This document shows, piece by piece, positions 27,297 through 35,927 of a stretch of DNA of 64,000 bases (position 1 is its first letter; each line of letters begins with the position of its first letter). A program made the translations under genes and the position numbers. Below the pieces are notes generated by a model. It saw only the letters and a list, made by a program, of their open reading frames with translations, made no database searches and had not been told where the DNA came from. The stretch comes from B46-G9 sp964548365 (lineage in GTDB: Bacteria > Desulfobacterota > DSM-4660 > Desulfatiglandales > Desulfatiglandaceae): contig CAZJRD010000003.1 of the NCBI GenBank assembly GCA_964548365.1, positions 1-64,000 of the forward strand, in the 5' to 3' direction.

Positions 27297-27634
27297 CTTT
27301 TCTCCTCACTCGTTCTGAAAGACATTCCTTACCACAGAGCCACAGAGCACTCAGAGATACTACCTTTTCCCTTGCCGGGAGATACCGGCAAAGGAAAAAG
27401 ATCAGTCCTGTCTTCGGTAAGAGCAGGGTTCCTTCGCTGAGAGGCATGTTCTTTTTGCCCATCGCCGTCTCCTCTCAGAGCGGGAGGCTCTCTGAGCCGG
27501 AGGCCGATGGGCAAAAAACCAAATTCCTCCGTGCTCTCTCTGCCGGGCCGTAGCCTTGTGCGAAGACCGGTGTGACTCAGTGGTGAACAAATATTAGACG
27601 AGATATATTATCGTAATTATGAGAATAGCAGTCT
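27297..27634. repeat. Palindromic intergenic repeat region
   Basis: No gene is seen. The region is built of nested inverted repeats. One pair spans about 27364-27378 and 27385-27400 around a six-base loop. A longer imperfect pair (27452-27480 with about 27488-27517) contains TTTTTGCCCATCG and its complement. The ends carry accacagag (27331 on) and the complementary ctcagtggt (about 27577-27585), like terminal inverted repeats. This resembles a non-autonomous, MITE-like element or a group of REP-type palindromes. Confidence 0.55.
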
Positions 27635-28459
27635 TCAGCCATCCAACTCTAGGACGCGGTTCATTTTTCCCGTAACATACCCTTCCAGGTCCAGGGCCAC
27701 GTGCTCAAACCCGATCTTCCTGAGGGTGGCAACGACCTCTTTCCGGAGGCCTTCGTCTAGGAATCCGGCAATATCTCCCGGGGCGATTTCTATACGGGCC
27801 ACGGTTCCATGGTGCCGCACCCGGGCGATCTTGAATCCCTTTTCCCTGAGGAACCGCTCCGCTTGGTCCACCTGCCCGGTCCGTTCGGGGGTAACCGGAG
27901 TTCCATAAGGAATGCGGGAGGCAAGGCAGGCGTCGGACGGCTTATTCCAGGTGGGAAGGCCCATTTCCCTGGACAGGAAGCGGATCTCTTCCTTAGTCAA
28001 TCCCACGTTCATGAGCGGGGCAATGGCGCCAGCTTCTTCCGCCGCCCTGAATCCGGGGCGGTAATCGCCCAGGTCATCCTGGTTTGCCCCGTGGGCCACA
28101 GCATGAAGGCCAAGTTCCTTTGCGATCTCGAAAAGCTGACGGAACAAGCTTTTCTTACAATAATAACACCGTTCCTTGGAATTAGCGAGAAATGCTTCCA
28201 GGGAGGTCTCCCGGGAATGGAACTGGACGTGGTGCACCCCGAGGAAATGGGCGATCCGGTTTGCCTGATCAATTTCGTTCGATGGGTGGATAAAGGATAC
28301 CGCCGTCGCGGCATGAGCCCCTTTTCCAAGGGCCTCCTTTGCCGCGGCAAGGAGGAAAGAACTGTCTACACCCCCTGAAAAAGCAACCAGAAGACTTTCT
28401 TGTTCTTGAAGCAGGGACAGCAGTGCCGCCTTTTTTGTTCTCGCTGTTCCCTCGTCCAT
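27635..28459 (-). CDS. larE: LarE-type ATP-dependent sulfur transferase
   Basis: LarE is a PP-loop enzyme that adds sulfur to the pyridinium precursor of the nickel-pincer cofactor of lactate racemase and relatives. The PP-loop is SGGVDS at 28-33. The key cysteine is C178 in DACLASR. Two further cysteines, C98 and C101 in RCYYCK, mark the three-cysteine type that in Thermotoga holds a [4Fe-4S] cluster and can act catalytically, unlike the sacrificial single-cysteine type. No larB, larC or larA lies in the window. It is 1 bp from the DUF4340 gene upstream, an odd partnership. Confidence 0.88.
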   Translation of the reverse strand: MDEGTARTKKAALLSLLQEQESLLVAFSGGVDSSFLLAAAKEALGKGAHAATAVSFIHPSNEIDQANRIAHFLGVHHVQFHSRETSLEAFLANSKERCYYCKKSLFRQLFEIAKELGLHAVAHGANQDDLGDYRPGFRAAEEAGAIAPLMNVGLTKEEIRFLSREMGLPTWNKPSDACLASRIPYGTPVTPERTGQVDQAERFLREKGFKIARVRHHGTVARIEIAPGDIAGFLDEGLRKEVVATLRKIGFEHVALDLEGYVTGKMNRVLELDG

Positions 28460-28460
28460 G

Positions 28461-29588
28461 TCACTTCTTCTTTTCTTTTTCCACGAGGGATTCCAGGTCT
28501 GTTACCAAGGCCTCATGCTTCCATTGGGGAATCTTGTAGATCCACCGGCCAAGCTTTTTGTTCAGACTCTCAGCCTTCTGCTCCACCTGTTTCCCTGCAT
28601 CTTCCTTTTTCTTGCCATGAGCATCTTTCCCGGATGACTCACTCGTGGGCCCGGGGTTTTCATACCTCACCCCCACCTTGAGATAGCAGGAGCCCGCTTC
28701 CTTGCATTTCTTTCCGGGATAGAGGTCATAGACCATGCCGTTGAAGAGACGGTATTCCAATCTTGATGAATCTTTCATACCGATCGATGCCTTTCCTTTG
28801 GTGGGGTCAAGCACGTCTTCAATGCGCAGACCGGAAAGTGCACCGGCCAACCGATTGAGGGATGTTCGTTCTATTTTCTTTCCCGGCGCCGGATGTACCT
28901 GCTCCAGGTCTTTCCCTTTTGCCTGCCGCTTAAAGGCAAAACGGGTGGTTTTTCCGTCAGGATCAAGACACACAACCTCACGGACATCCGCCGCCTTCAC
29001 ATCTATCAGGTCCTTCTTCAGCCACTCCGACGGACTCTTTGCAAAACTTTCAAACTGTTTATCAACAAGATACACTGTTTTCCCGTTTCCCAGCAATACA
29101 TACTGGCCCTCGGGAAATATTCCGCCCTGTCCCCCTTTCATGGGCTCACCCAAACACACCCGCACCAGAGTCTTTCCCTTTGCGTCCGCAAAGATGATAG
29201 CTGTGCCTTTTTCTTCCTTCGGCGCGGTGTTGTCTGCAGGGTCTTTGAGGTGGAGTCGCTCTAAAACCCCTTTCGTCGCCTCAAATGAGCGACCGATCTT
29301 TGCATCCCGCAAATTGCGGACCAATTCCGTAATTTTTTGGAAATCGGCAGGATAACCGAACCTGTTTTTGACTACCCATCGAACCCCACTCTGCACCAGT
29401 TGCACCCCTTCATTCCCTGCGTCGAGGATGGTAACAGAGGTAATGTCATTCGCCGGAAAGTTTTTGAGAAGAGGAGCACCCAACTCTCTCTTCCCTTCCC
29501 GGGGAGAGCGTTGCATGAAGACAACAAACACCAGCCCCGTGAGAACCGCCAGCACGATCAGAAGTATCGCCAGTGTCTTGACCTTCAT
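28461..29588 (-). CDS. DUF4340 membrane-anchored protein of Gld-type ABC locus
   Basis: The 375-residue protein has an N-terminal membrane anchor (about residues 5-25, LAILLIVLAVLTGLVFVVF) and a large extracytoplasmic domain that fits DUF4340 (LKNFPANDITSVTILDAG, GVRWVVKNRFGYPADFQKITELV). The start is ATG 29588 with AGGAGG upstream. Its ATG overlaps the TGA of the GldG-like gene (ATGA). DUF4340 proteins usually sit beside GldG/ABC-2 genes, as here, and are thought to be an accessory of that exporter. The C-terminal 30 residues are rich in lysine and glutamate. Confidence 0.82.
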   Translation of the reverse strand: MKVKTLAILLIVLAVLTGLVFVVFMQRSPREGKRELGAPLLKNFPANDITSVTILDAGNEGVQLVQSGVRWVVKNRFGYPADFQKITELVRNLRDAKIGRSFEATKGVLERLHLKDPADNTAPKEEKGTAIIFADAKGKTLVRVCLGEPMKGGQGGIFPEGQYVLLGNGKTVYLVDKQFESFAKSPSEWLKKDLIDVKAADVREVVCLDPDGKTTRFAFKRQAKGKDLEQVHPAPGKKIERTSLNRLAGALSGLRIEDVLDPTKGKASIGMKDSSRLEYRLFNGMVYDLYPGKKCKEAGSCYLKVGVRYENPGPTSESSGKDAHGKKKEDAGKQVEQKAESLNKKLGRWIYKIPQWKHEALVTDLESLVEKEKKK

Positions 29589-31465
29589 TTTTTCGTCATC
29601 CTCCTGTATTTGAAAAAGGCAAAAAACAGACCCGCGATGCAAACGAATAACGGCATCAGAAATATGTTGATCGCCTTCAGCATATTTCCCAAGGCCTCTA
29701 TGTCCGCCCGCAAATTCTTTCTCACCTCTTTCAATTCATGGTTGATCCTGGTCCTCTGTTCCCTGAACCGGGCAATTTCCTTTTCCTGCTCAGTGCTCAG
29801 AATCAATTTTTGAGACACACCTTTTTGTCTCTCCAACTCCTTGAGCTTCTGGTTTGTCTCTTCGGCCTCTTTGGTCAATTCTTTTTCCTTGGACAGCCAT
29901 CGCTGTTGCGCCTTCTGTTGCAAAGCGAGCACCACCTCGAAGGGCCGCTCAAATCTCCCTCGCGTTCGCAGTGCGATCAGGTCATTACTGCCGGTGAGGG
30001 TTTCACATGCGTTCGAGACAAAATTAAGATTATCATTGAACACCTTGGAAATGGTAACCCCGAGAAACTGCCCCTGCTGCACGTAAAAGCGGTCAGCCAA
30101 CAGATCGGCATCCCCCACGACAATGACATTGCATGCTTTCGTGGCCTCCTTGAGCTGTTTTTCCCCTGCTCCTTGTTCTTTCCTGTCTTTCCCTTTTTCA
30201 TCCTTCGGCGGGCCTTCGGGAAATGCGGTCTTGAATTTCCCTGAAATCCGGGCACAAAGATAGAGCCTCTCCTTCCCGGGGACGAACTTCCGCCTGATCA
30301 TGTCAAGTCCCATGCCCGCCTTGAACGCCTCAATCAGAGAAGCGTGTTTCCCGGACCTGACCAGCGGCTCGAACTCAAACGTGCTGTCTTTCGTTTTATT
30401 CAGCGCGCCCACCAGGGGAAACAACATGCTTTCAAGGCCGGCGGTCACCACGTTCCCGGAATTAAACGCCTCGTTCCGGGCGGAAATCATGACCGGGCTT
30501 TGCTCCACCCGGTTGTCACGGGTCCTGACCGGCGTGGTTTGATCAAAATCAACAACCACCTTGGATGGGTCAAAAGATATGCCCCATGCCTTGAACAAGG
30601 TGGGAAGAGAAGAACTCGGCGGTCCCATGTACGATTGTCTGGAAGTGTCGGAAATACAGTAAGGATCTACGAATACAATGGCATTTCCGCCGGAAAGGAC
30701 ATACTGATCGACGGCGTATTGCAGTTTCTTGCTGATATTTTTTGGGTGGATAATCAGGAGCAGGTCAGGAGCAGGGTCAATGGCGACTGAAGACAGCGGT
30801 ATCTCCTTCACTTCATAGGTCTTCTTGAGTTCCGTGATAAACAACCACTCTGCTCCTGCACCCGGTTGCCCCATCCTTGCATAAGCCGGGTTCCCAAATA
30901 CGGGCAATCCGCTGATGACCCCGATCACCTTTCTTTTAGGATTTTCCAGCCGCTGGATGGCGCGTGTTATGTCATATTCGAGCAACTCTTCTTTCCCCGG
31001 ATCGAGGAATTCTATCTTCCCCACCTGGTCCGCCGCCAGGAACACGAGCCCACAGTAAATCTTCTCCCCGGTGGAGGTCTGGATGGCATGAAGGCCGTAT
31101 TTCTGTGCCCACTCCTCCTCATCGGAATCGGGCTTGGGATCATACATCTCGACTTTGATTTTCCCGTGACTTGCCCGTTCATACTCCGTGAGAAAATCGC
31201 GAACCCGTGTCGCGTAAAGCTTCATCTCATTCGGAATGTTATTGCTGTTCTTGTTATAATAGAATTGAATGTCAACCGGCTGCGTGAGGTCCGCAAGAAT
31301 ATGTTTCGTGCCCTCGGACAGTGAATAGATGCGGTTTTCCGTGGCATCCCAGCGGATATTCGCGTAAGACACGATCACATTAATCAGTATGAGAATAAAG
31401 AAAACAGCAATCAACCCGGTGGTTGAAAGAAGGGCTTTCCTGATTTCACTTCCTTCTTTTGCCAT
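29585..31465 (-). CDS. GldG-like ABC exporter extracytoplasmic component
   Basis: The 626-residue protein starts with a membrane helix (about 15-36, LIAVFFILILINVIVSYANI) and the family segment RWDATENRIYSLSEGTKHILADL. A large GldG-type outer domain follows. The C-terminal part holds a long coiled coil (about 530-600, rich in E, K and Q) and a final membrane helix (about 600-620). It belongs with the ABC-2 permease and ATPase immediately upstream. In Bacteroidetes such proteins serve gliding; here the substrate is unknown. TAAGGAGG precedes the ATG. Confidence 0.85.
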   Translation of the reverse strand: MAKEGSEIRKALLSTTGLIAVFFILILINVIVSYANIRWDATENRIYSLSEGTKHILADLTQPVDIQFYYNKNSNNIPNEMKLYATRVRDFLTEYERASHGKIKVEMYDPKPDSDEEEWAQKYGLHAIQTSTGEKIYCGLVFLAADQVGKIEFLDPGKEELLEYDITRAIQRLENPKRKVIGVISGLPVFGNPAYARMGQPGAGAEWLFITELKKTYEVKEIPLSSVAIDPAPDLLLIIHPKNISKKLQYAVDQYVLSGGNAIVFVDPYCISDTSRQSYMGPPSSSLPTLFKAWGISFDPSKVVVDFDQTTPVRTRDNRVEQSPVMISARNEAFNSGNVVTAGLESMLFPLVGALNKTKDSTFEFEPLVRSGKHASLIEAFKAGMGLDMIRRKFVPGKERLYLCARISGKFKTAFPEGPPKDEKGKDRKEQGAGEKQLKEATKACNVIVVGDADLLADRFYVQQGQFLGVTISKVFNDNLNFVSNACETLTGSNDLIALRTRGRFERPFEVVLALQQKAQQRWLSKEKELTKEAEETNQKLKELERQKGVSQKLILSTEQEKEIARFREQRTRINHELKEVRKNLRADIEALGNMLKAINIFLMPLFVCIAGLFFAFFKYRRMTKK

Positions 31466-31477
31466 GAATTGCCCTCC

Positions 31478-32224
31478 TTATGCTGTCCTGCGATTCAGCA
31501 GGATCACGCCTGTCGCAAAAAGCATGAATAATATCACGGAACAGTAATAAACGATATCTCGGAGATCCAGCACTCCTCGTTGCATGGAAGCAAAATGGGT
31601 CATGAAACTGAAACTGGAAATCCCGTTCACGAGCCAGAGAGGAGCCCAACCGGACAGGATTCCGGTCACGGGCGGCCATCCCGCCAGGACCAGGAAGAGG
31701 CAGATCACCACGGAAATAATAAAACTGATTACCTGGTTCCTGGTCATTGCCGAGGTCATGCTTCCTACGCTCAGGTACGCTCCTGCCATGAGAAAGCTCC
31801 CCACGTATCCACCGAAGATGGCCCCCGGATCAGGATTCCCCAGATAAATGACGGTGAGGACCAGGGGAAATGTCAGACAAAGGGCCATGGAAACAAAAAT
31901 CCACGCGGCGATGAACTTCCCGACAACGAGTTCTGAAAGGGGCACCGGCAATGTCATGATTAATTCAATGGTTCCTGTACGACGTTCTTCAGCCCAGAGC
32001 CTCATGGCAATCGCCGGAATAAGAAAGAGAAAGATCCAGGGATGCCACTGGAAAAATGTCCTGAGATCGGCCTGCCCCAGCTCATAAAAATGGCTGACGG
32101 AAAAAGTAAAAAACCCGCACAGAAGCAGGAAGATAACTATAAACACGTATGCCACGGGGGAACCGAAATACCCGGACAGTTCCCTCTTGACGATGGCCTT
32201 CATATTTCTTAAGAACTCACTCAT
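31478..32224 (-). CDS. ABC-2 type permease, GldF-like
   Basis: The 248-residue membrane protein has six predicted helices and the ABC-2/GldF pattern MKAIVKRELSGYFGSPVAYVFIVIFLL followed by RLWAEERRTGTIELIMTLPV. That EERRTGT segment lies in the cytoplasmic elbow typical of ABC-2 permeases. The gene overlaps the ATPase stop by 8 bases and lies 12 bases before the GldG-like gene, so all four genes are one operon. Confidence 0.9.
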   Translation of the reverse strand: MSEFLRNMKAIVKRELSGYFGSPVAYVFIVIFLLLCGFFTFSVSHFYELGQADLRTFFQWHPWIFLFLIPAIAMRLWAEERRTGTIELIMTLPVPLSELVVGKFIAAWIFVSMALCLTFPLVLTVIYLGNPDPGAIFGGYVGSFLMAGAYLSVGSMTSAMTRNQVISFIISVVICLFLVLAGWPPVTGILSGWAPLWLVNGISSFSFMTHFASMQRGVLDLRDIVYYCSVILFMLFATGVILLNRRTA

Positions 32225-33173
32225 CTGCGCCCTCGTTTCTCCCGATTGTAATCATCCGAAACACTTCGTCCAGACGGCCTTCCTCTACGTTGATGGATGC
32301 CACCTCATAGCCCTTTTGCCCACAGAATTGGAGCAGTTCCTGAATAGGCGGAGGGGTATCGTTCCCGTGAAAGGCGAGGAAAACCGTTCCCTCGTCCCGG
32401 TGGTCGAGAATGCGGATGCCTTCCACCCCGTCTATTGCACGGAGATCAGATTCCGGCAGGCTGGATGGCGCTCCGCGAATAGCACAGCGCAAGGCCCCAT
32501 GCACGGAAGAACGGGTCTTCAGGCCTTGTGGGGTATCGTCAGCGACGATTTTCCCCTTTGCGATGATAATAGCCCTGGTGCACACCGCCTCCACCTCTTC
32601 CAGAATATGGGTGGAAAGAATAATGGTTTTCCGATGGGCCATCTCCCCGATCATCTCCCGCATCTCGTGTTTCTGGTTGGGATCCAGGCCGTCAGTCGGT
32701 TCATCCATGATCAGGTACTCAGGATCGTGCAGGATGCTCTGGGCAAAACACACTCGTTGCTTGTATCCCTTTGAAAGGGTGTTGATGACCTGGTACCGGA
32801 CCGACGAGAGGGAACTACGTTCAAGGGTCTCTTCGATACGGGTGCCCTTTTCTTTTCCGGAAAACCCCCGGATCGCAGCAATGAAATCCAAAAATCCCGA
32901 AACCGTCATGTCGTGGTAAACCGGGGCATTTTCAGGAAGATACCCCAGCTTCTTCTGCGCTTTCAAAGAATCTGTCGCCACATCAAAGCCGCCCAAGGCA
33001 GCCGTGCCGGATGTGGCAGGCAGAAAACCGGTGATCATCCGCATGGTGGTGGATTTTCCGGCCGCATTAGGCCCGAGAAATCCTAAGACTTCTCCTTTGC
33101 CTACCTCGAAAGACACATCATCAACCGCCAGTGTCTTCCCGAAATACTTGGTAAGATGCTTTGCTTCTATCAT
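32217..33173 (-). CDS. ABC transporter ATP-binding protein, GldA-like
   Basis: The ATPase has Walker A GPNAAGKST, signature LSKGYKQRV, Walker B YLIMDEPTDGLDP and the H-loop ILSTH. The C-terminal extension (about 220-318) is typical of ABC-2/GldA ATPases. AGAGGGA precedes the ATG. It is first of the operon ATPase-permease-GldG-DUF4340. Note that Walker A has alanine (GPNAAGKS) where most have glycine, a tolerated change. Confidence 0.93.
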   Translation of the reverse strand: MIEAKHLTKYFGKTLAVDDVSFEVGKGEVLGFLGPNAAGKSTTMRMITGFLPATSGTAALGGFDVATDSLKAQKKLGYLPENAPVYHDMTVSGFLDFIAAIRGFSGKEKGTRIEETLERSSLSSVRYQVINTLSKGYKQRVCFAQSILHDPEYLIMDEPTDGLDPNQKHEMREMIGEMAHRKTIILSTHILEEVEAVCTRAIIIAKGKIVADDTPQGLKTRSSVHGALRCAIRGAPSSLPESDLRAIDGVEGIRILDHRDEGTVFLAFHGNDTPPPIQELLQFCGQKGYEVASINVEEGRLDEVFRMITIGRNEGADE

Positions 33174-33316
33174 GGAAATCCCTCTGTTTAAAAAATCAGG
33201 TTCGCAGGTTCAGATCCTTTTGCCCTTATCCCGCAAAGAAAATGAGCAACCGGATTGGAACTTAAACTCTTCTTTGAACCCTGTCAAGCAAGGAACAAAG
33301 ATTTTTGCTCCTTAGA

Positions 33317-33358
33317 ATGATGCCTTGACATCATTTCAATCTATGCTATGATGACTAT
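33317..33358 (+). promoter_or_regulatory. Promoter and operator of vapBC
   Basis: TTGACA (33325-33330) and TATGAT (33347-33352) are spaced by 16 bases, a near-consensus sigma-70 promoter. The antitoxin ATG starts at 33359, only six bases after the -10 box, so the message is probably leaderless. The palindrome atgatg-ccttga-catcat (33317-33334) overlaps the -35 box and is a likely site for autorepression by the VapB-VapC complex. Confidence 0.7.
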
Positions 33359-33604
33359 ATGAGAACGACCATTTCGATAGATGATGATGTGATGGAGCGT
33401 GCCCGCGCCCTTGCGGCTAAACTGCGCACTCCATTTAGAAGGGTGGTCAACGAAGCCCTTCGGGCCGGTCTCGAACACGTAGAGCAACCCGCCAAGCGCC
33501 TGCCGTACAAAACAGAACCGCGTGCGATGGGCCTTCGATCCGGCCGCAACTTAGATAATATACAGGAATTACTGGCCCAAATTGAAGGCGAGGATTCCCG
33601 TTGA
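33359..33604 (+). CDS. vapB: VapB-like ribbon-helix-helix antitoxin
   Basis: The 81-residue protein starts with the ribbon-helix-helix pattern MRTTISIDDDVMERARALAA and a second helix with the VNEALRAGL segment. The C-terminal tail (about 60-81) would wrap the toxin. There is no ribosome site. A strong promoter lies so close that translation is probably leaderless. The stop overlaps the TTG start of the PIN toxin (TTGA). It is divergent from the ABC operon and marks the left edge of an accessory island. Confidence 0.85.
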   Translation: MRTTISIDDDVMERARALAAKLRTPFRRVVNEALRAGLEHVEQPAKRLPYKTEPRAMGLRSGRNLDNIQELLAQIEGEDSR

Positions 33605-34041
33605 TTCTCGTTGATGCTAATATTCTCCTCTACGCGGAAGACGCACTTCACCCTCGCAACCAACAAGCCCGTCTGTGGTGGGATGCCCAGCTCTCCGGAA
33701 CGGAACCTGTTTGTTTATGCTGGACAGTTCTGTCCGCCTTTGTTCGCATAGGGACCAATCCCCGGGTCTTCAATCATCCGCTCTCCCTTGAAGAGTCCCT
33801 CACTCGGGTACAAAGCTGGCTGGACCAGCCCTGTACACGACTCATTCGACCGACTGAACGGCATTGGACTGTATTTCAGAAGATGCTGACCGAAGGCCAG
33901 GCCGTAGCCAACCTGGTGACTGATGCACATCTGGCAGCCCTCGCCTTCGAACATGGTTGCGAACTGGCCTCTACGGATTCCGATTTCTCACGTTTTTCCA
34001 TACTGAAATGGATTAATCCCCTTTCCTTGCCTGTCCCATAA
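33601..34041 (+). CDS. vapC: VapC-like PIN-domain ribonuclease toxin
   Basis: The 146-residue PIN domain carries the acidic active-site residues in VDANILLYAED (D5), the central E of the LSLEESL region, and VTDAHLAALA and ASTDSDFSRF near the end. It is a predicted RNA endonuclease held inactive by the antitoxin upstream. The start is TTG 33601, overlapping the antitoxin stop. PIN toxins of this TA-system subtype cut tRNA or rRNA, but the target is not predictable. Confidence 0.87.
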   Translation: MILVDANILLYAEDALHPRNQQARLWWDAQLSGTEPVCLCWTVLSAFVRIGTNPRVFNHPLSLEESLTRVQSWLDQPCTRLIRPTERHWTVFQKMLTEGQAVANLVTDAHLAALAFEHGCELASTDSDFSRFSILKWINPLSLPVP

Positions 34042-34275
34042 AGACCCTTTCGATCGTCTTATCATGTGGCAGGCCGTCCAGCGGAAAATGACCTCGATAT
34101 CCAAAGATCGTACACTCAGCGCCGATCGGAAATTTGCGCTCAAGACCTTTCTTGATCAAGTACGGTATTTGTGTCATTATAGGATGTGCAGACGAAAGTT
34201 CTGTCGACCAGAATATGCGCGGATGCATTTATGAGGTCGCCATACTTACCCCTTCTCGTCAACGAGAACTGGTCA
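34042..34275. other. Unassigned stretch in the accessory island
   Basis: I see no convincing gene. A short minus-strand frame (34013-34228) encodes nothing I recognise and overlaps the end of vapC. The region probably represents decayed DNA between the toxin locus and the remnant cassette to the right. Confidence 0.35.
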
Positions 34276-34497
34276 ATGATCAAGAACCCGACAAAATTCA
34301 AGGAATTCGAAAAGAGCTTTTTGAAAAACAAGGGAAACGTAACCCATGAGCAGGCCTTGAAACTCTTTACGGCCATGTGGGCGGAAGCCCACACCCTCGG
34401 CATCCTTCCGCCCAAAGACCCCCTGGAAGGAATAGCCGTAGACATAAGGATTGCAAAGGTGCTGAATTCGTGTTTGAAGAACTCCTCTCCAGAATAG
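34276..34497 (+). CDS. Small conserved protein of a nucleotidyltransferase cassette
   Basis: This is a 73-residue protein, MIKNPTKFKEFEKSFLKNK to CLKNSSPE, with the segment LGILPPKDPLEGIAVDIRIAKVLN. I know this pattern from small genes found directly before minimal nucleotidyltransferase genes in Deltaproteobacteria. No domain function is assigned. Here the next gene begins inside its end in another frame, as in intact cassettes, but that partner is broken. The longer reading back to 34186 is possible but less likely, because GAGAAC sits before the ATG at 34276. Confidence 0.55.
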   Translation: MIKNPTKFKEFEKSFLKNKGNVTHEQALKLFTAMWAEAHTLGILPPKDPLEGIAVDIRIAKVLNSCLKNSSPE

Positions 34498-34598
34498 GAA
34501 CCCACCTCACCAAACATGCCATCCCCTATATGATTATCGGTGGGCAGGCTGTCCAACCAATGGGGTCCACCTCCTTGTGCCCGGGCTCAAGGAATTGA
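34470..34598 (+). pseudogene. N-terminal remnant of a nucleotidyltransferase
   Basis: The frame from GTG 34470 reads VFEELLSRIGTHLTKHAIPYM then IIGGQAV, the start of a MNT/AbiEii-type nucleotidyltransferase. In intact relatives GGQAV is followed within about ten residues by a DxD motif. Here the similarity stops right after GGQAV and the frame ends at 34598. The downstream bases belong to a transposase remnant, so a deletion or insertion joined the two at about 34552-34576. Confidence 0.6.
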
Positions 34599-35188
34599 AT
34601 AAATACCCTTATTGCGGTCACAGTGCCTTGATGGGTGTGAAGGAGAGACCCTGGCAGGATATAAGATATCCCCTGGGATATTTTGGGAGAACACCCAATC
34701 AGGCTAAAAAAGCATATCTCAATTTCATGGAACAAGGCATTTCTCTGGGAAAGCGGCAAGACCTGACAGGAGGAGGATTGATCCGGAGTATTGGTGGATG
34801 GACCGAGGTGAAGCAGCGGGGACTTGACCACGTAATGAGCGATGAGCGGGTTTTGGGGGACTCGGCCTTTGTGGAGGATTTGCTATCACAGGCTGATGAA
34901 CAATACGAGCGTCGTTACCAATTGAAGCGGCTTGGGTATGACGCGGATCGGATTGCCGGAAAGGTCGCCAAGATCTATGATATGGATCCCGATGAATTCT
35001 TCTCCAAAGGTAAGCAGCAACGAAAAGTGAAGGCCAGAAGTCTTTTTTGTTTTTGGGCCGTGAAGGAGCTGGGGATGTCGCTCAGGGAACTGGCCAGGCG
35101 GTTGGAGATGAGTCCCCCTGCAGTCGGGTACGCGGTTGAAAGAGGAGAGACCATCGCCCGAGAAAACGAATACCGCCTGATCGATTAG
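34577..35188 (+). pseudogene. C-terminal part of a REP-associated transposase
   Basis: The frame from GTG 34577 encodes 203 residues: GLKELNKYPYCGHSALMG, GGGLIRSIGGWTEV, DERVLGDSAFVEDLL and a C-terminal helix-turn-helix region (LSMSLRELARRLEMSPPAVGYAVERGE-like). This is the C-terminal two-thirds of the IS200/Y1-related REP-associated tyrosine transposase family in Deltaproteobacteria. The N-terminal catalytic Y1 domain with the HUH motif and tyrosine is missing. The join with the nucleotidyltransferase remnant lies just upstream. It is therefore inactive as a transposase, though the C-terminal DNA-binding part could still be expressed. Confidence 0.65.
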
Positions 35189-35255
35189 TTTCTTACTTTT
35201 TTACCAGCGTCCCGCTATCAACAAATGGGTGAGGCTCCTCTTCGCTGGCTCGTGG

Positions 35256-35927
35256 TCAAGAGATTGAGGCTATCGAAGCAAGTTTTTCTTCGAGGTAGTT
35301 GAACTTGTGCATGACATAATAGTCTCGAATATCTTTTTCTAGAATAGAGCCGAGCTTGACCCTGAAATCTGTGTTTTTCAAACGGGCGAGCTTTTTCTGA
35401 AATTCAGTTGATTCCCTGCCGGTCTTGAAGGGCAGCGAAATGCCTCTCCGAAGCAGAAACTCGATGTCGAAGCAGTCCCTGATCTCTCCACGATCAAGAA
35501 ACGCTTGAATTTTGTTTTTCATAGTCTGATCCAGGGTGTGGGCTTTTAGAACGACCTGCCTCGTGGTGAACCTAGAAAAGGCGATTTTTTCCTGATAGTC
35601 GCAGTCTTTTTGTTCCCTTCGGATTTCAATCTTCAACCGCCTTGGATATGACCAGGACCGTAATTCGTATAGCAGGGTGTAATGCTTCATCTGCGCGTCA
35701 GTAATTTCATAGTCTCTTTCAAAGACTTTTCGAACTTGATCAAAAAAAGATTTTTCCAAAATCTTTCTGATCAACCAAAAATCCAGATCGACCGAATACC
35801 GGTTCAGTTCATGGCAGAGCCTCAGCATTGACCCGCCACCGAAGACAAGAGGCCCAAGCACCTTCGCAGTATTCATTTTGTCCAGAACTTCTATTTCAAA
35901 TAGTTCATGCTGTCTTAAGATATCCAT
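35256..35927 (-). CDS. abiEii: AbiEii-like nucleotidyltransferase toxin
   Basis: This 223-residue protein of the AbiEii/AbiGii family is the toxin of a type IV toxin-antitoxin and phage-defence system. The nucleotidyltransferase motif is FGGGSMLRLCHELNRYSVDLDFWL, with the GS pair and the DLD aspartates. Family members modify tRNA or otherwise block growth. The start overlaps the end of the AbiEi gene by 23 bases. The DNA is more AT-rich than its surroundings, pointing to transfer. It converges with the transposase remnant. Confidence 0.82.
   Translation of the reverse strand: MDILRQHELFEIEVLDKMNTAKVLGPLVFGGGSMLRLCHELNRYSVDLDFWLIRKILEKSFFDQVRKVFERDYEITDAQMKHYTLLYELRSWSYPRRLKIEIRREQKDCDYQEKIAFSRFTTRQVVLKAHTLDQTMKNKIQAFLDRGEIRDCFDIEFLLRRGISLPFKTGRESTEFQKKLARLKNTDFRVKLGSILEKDIRDYYVMHKFNYLEEKLASIASIS

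Noticed and set aside
34013..34228. A 71-residue minus-strand frame between vapC and the cassette
   Set aside because: It overlaps vapC, has no ribosome site and resembles no family I know.
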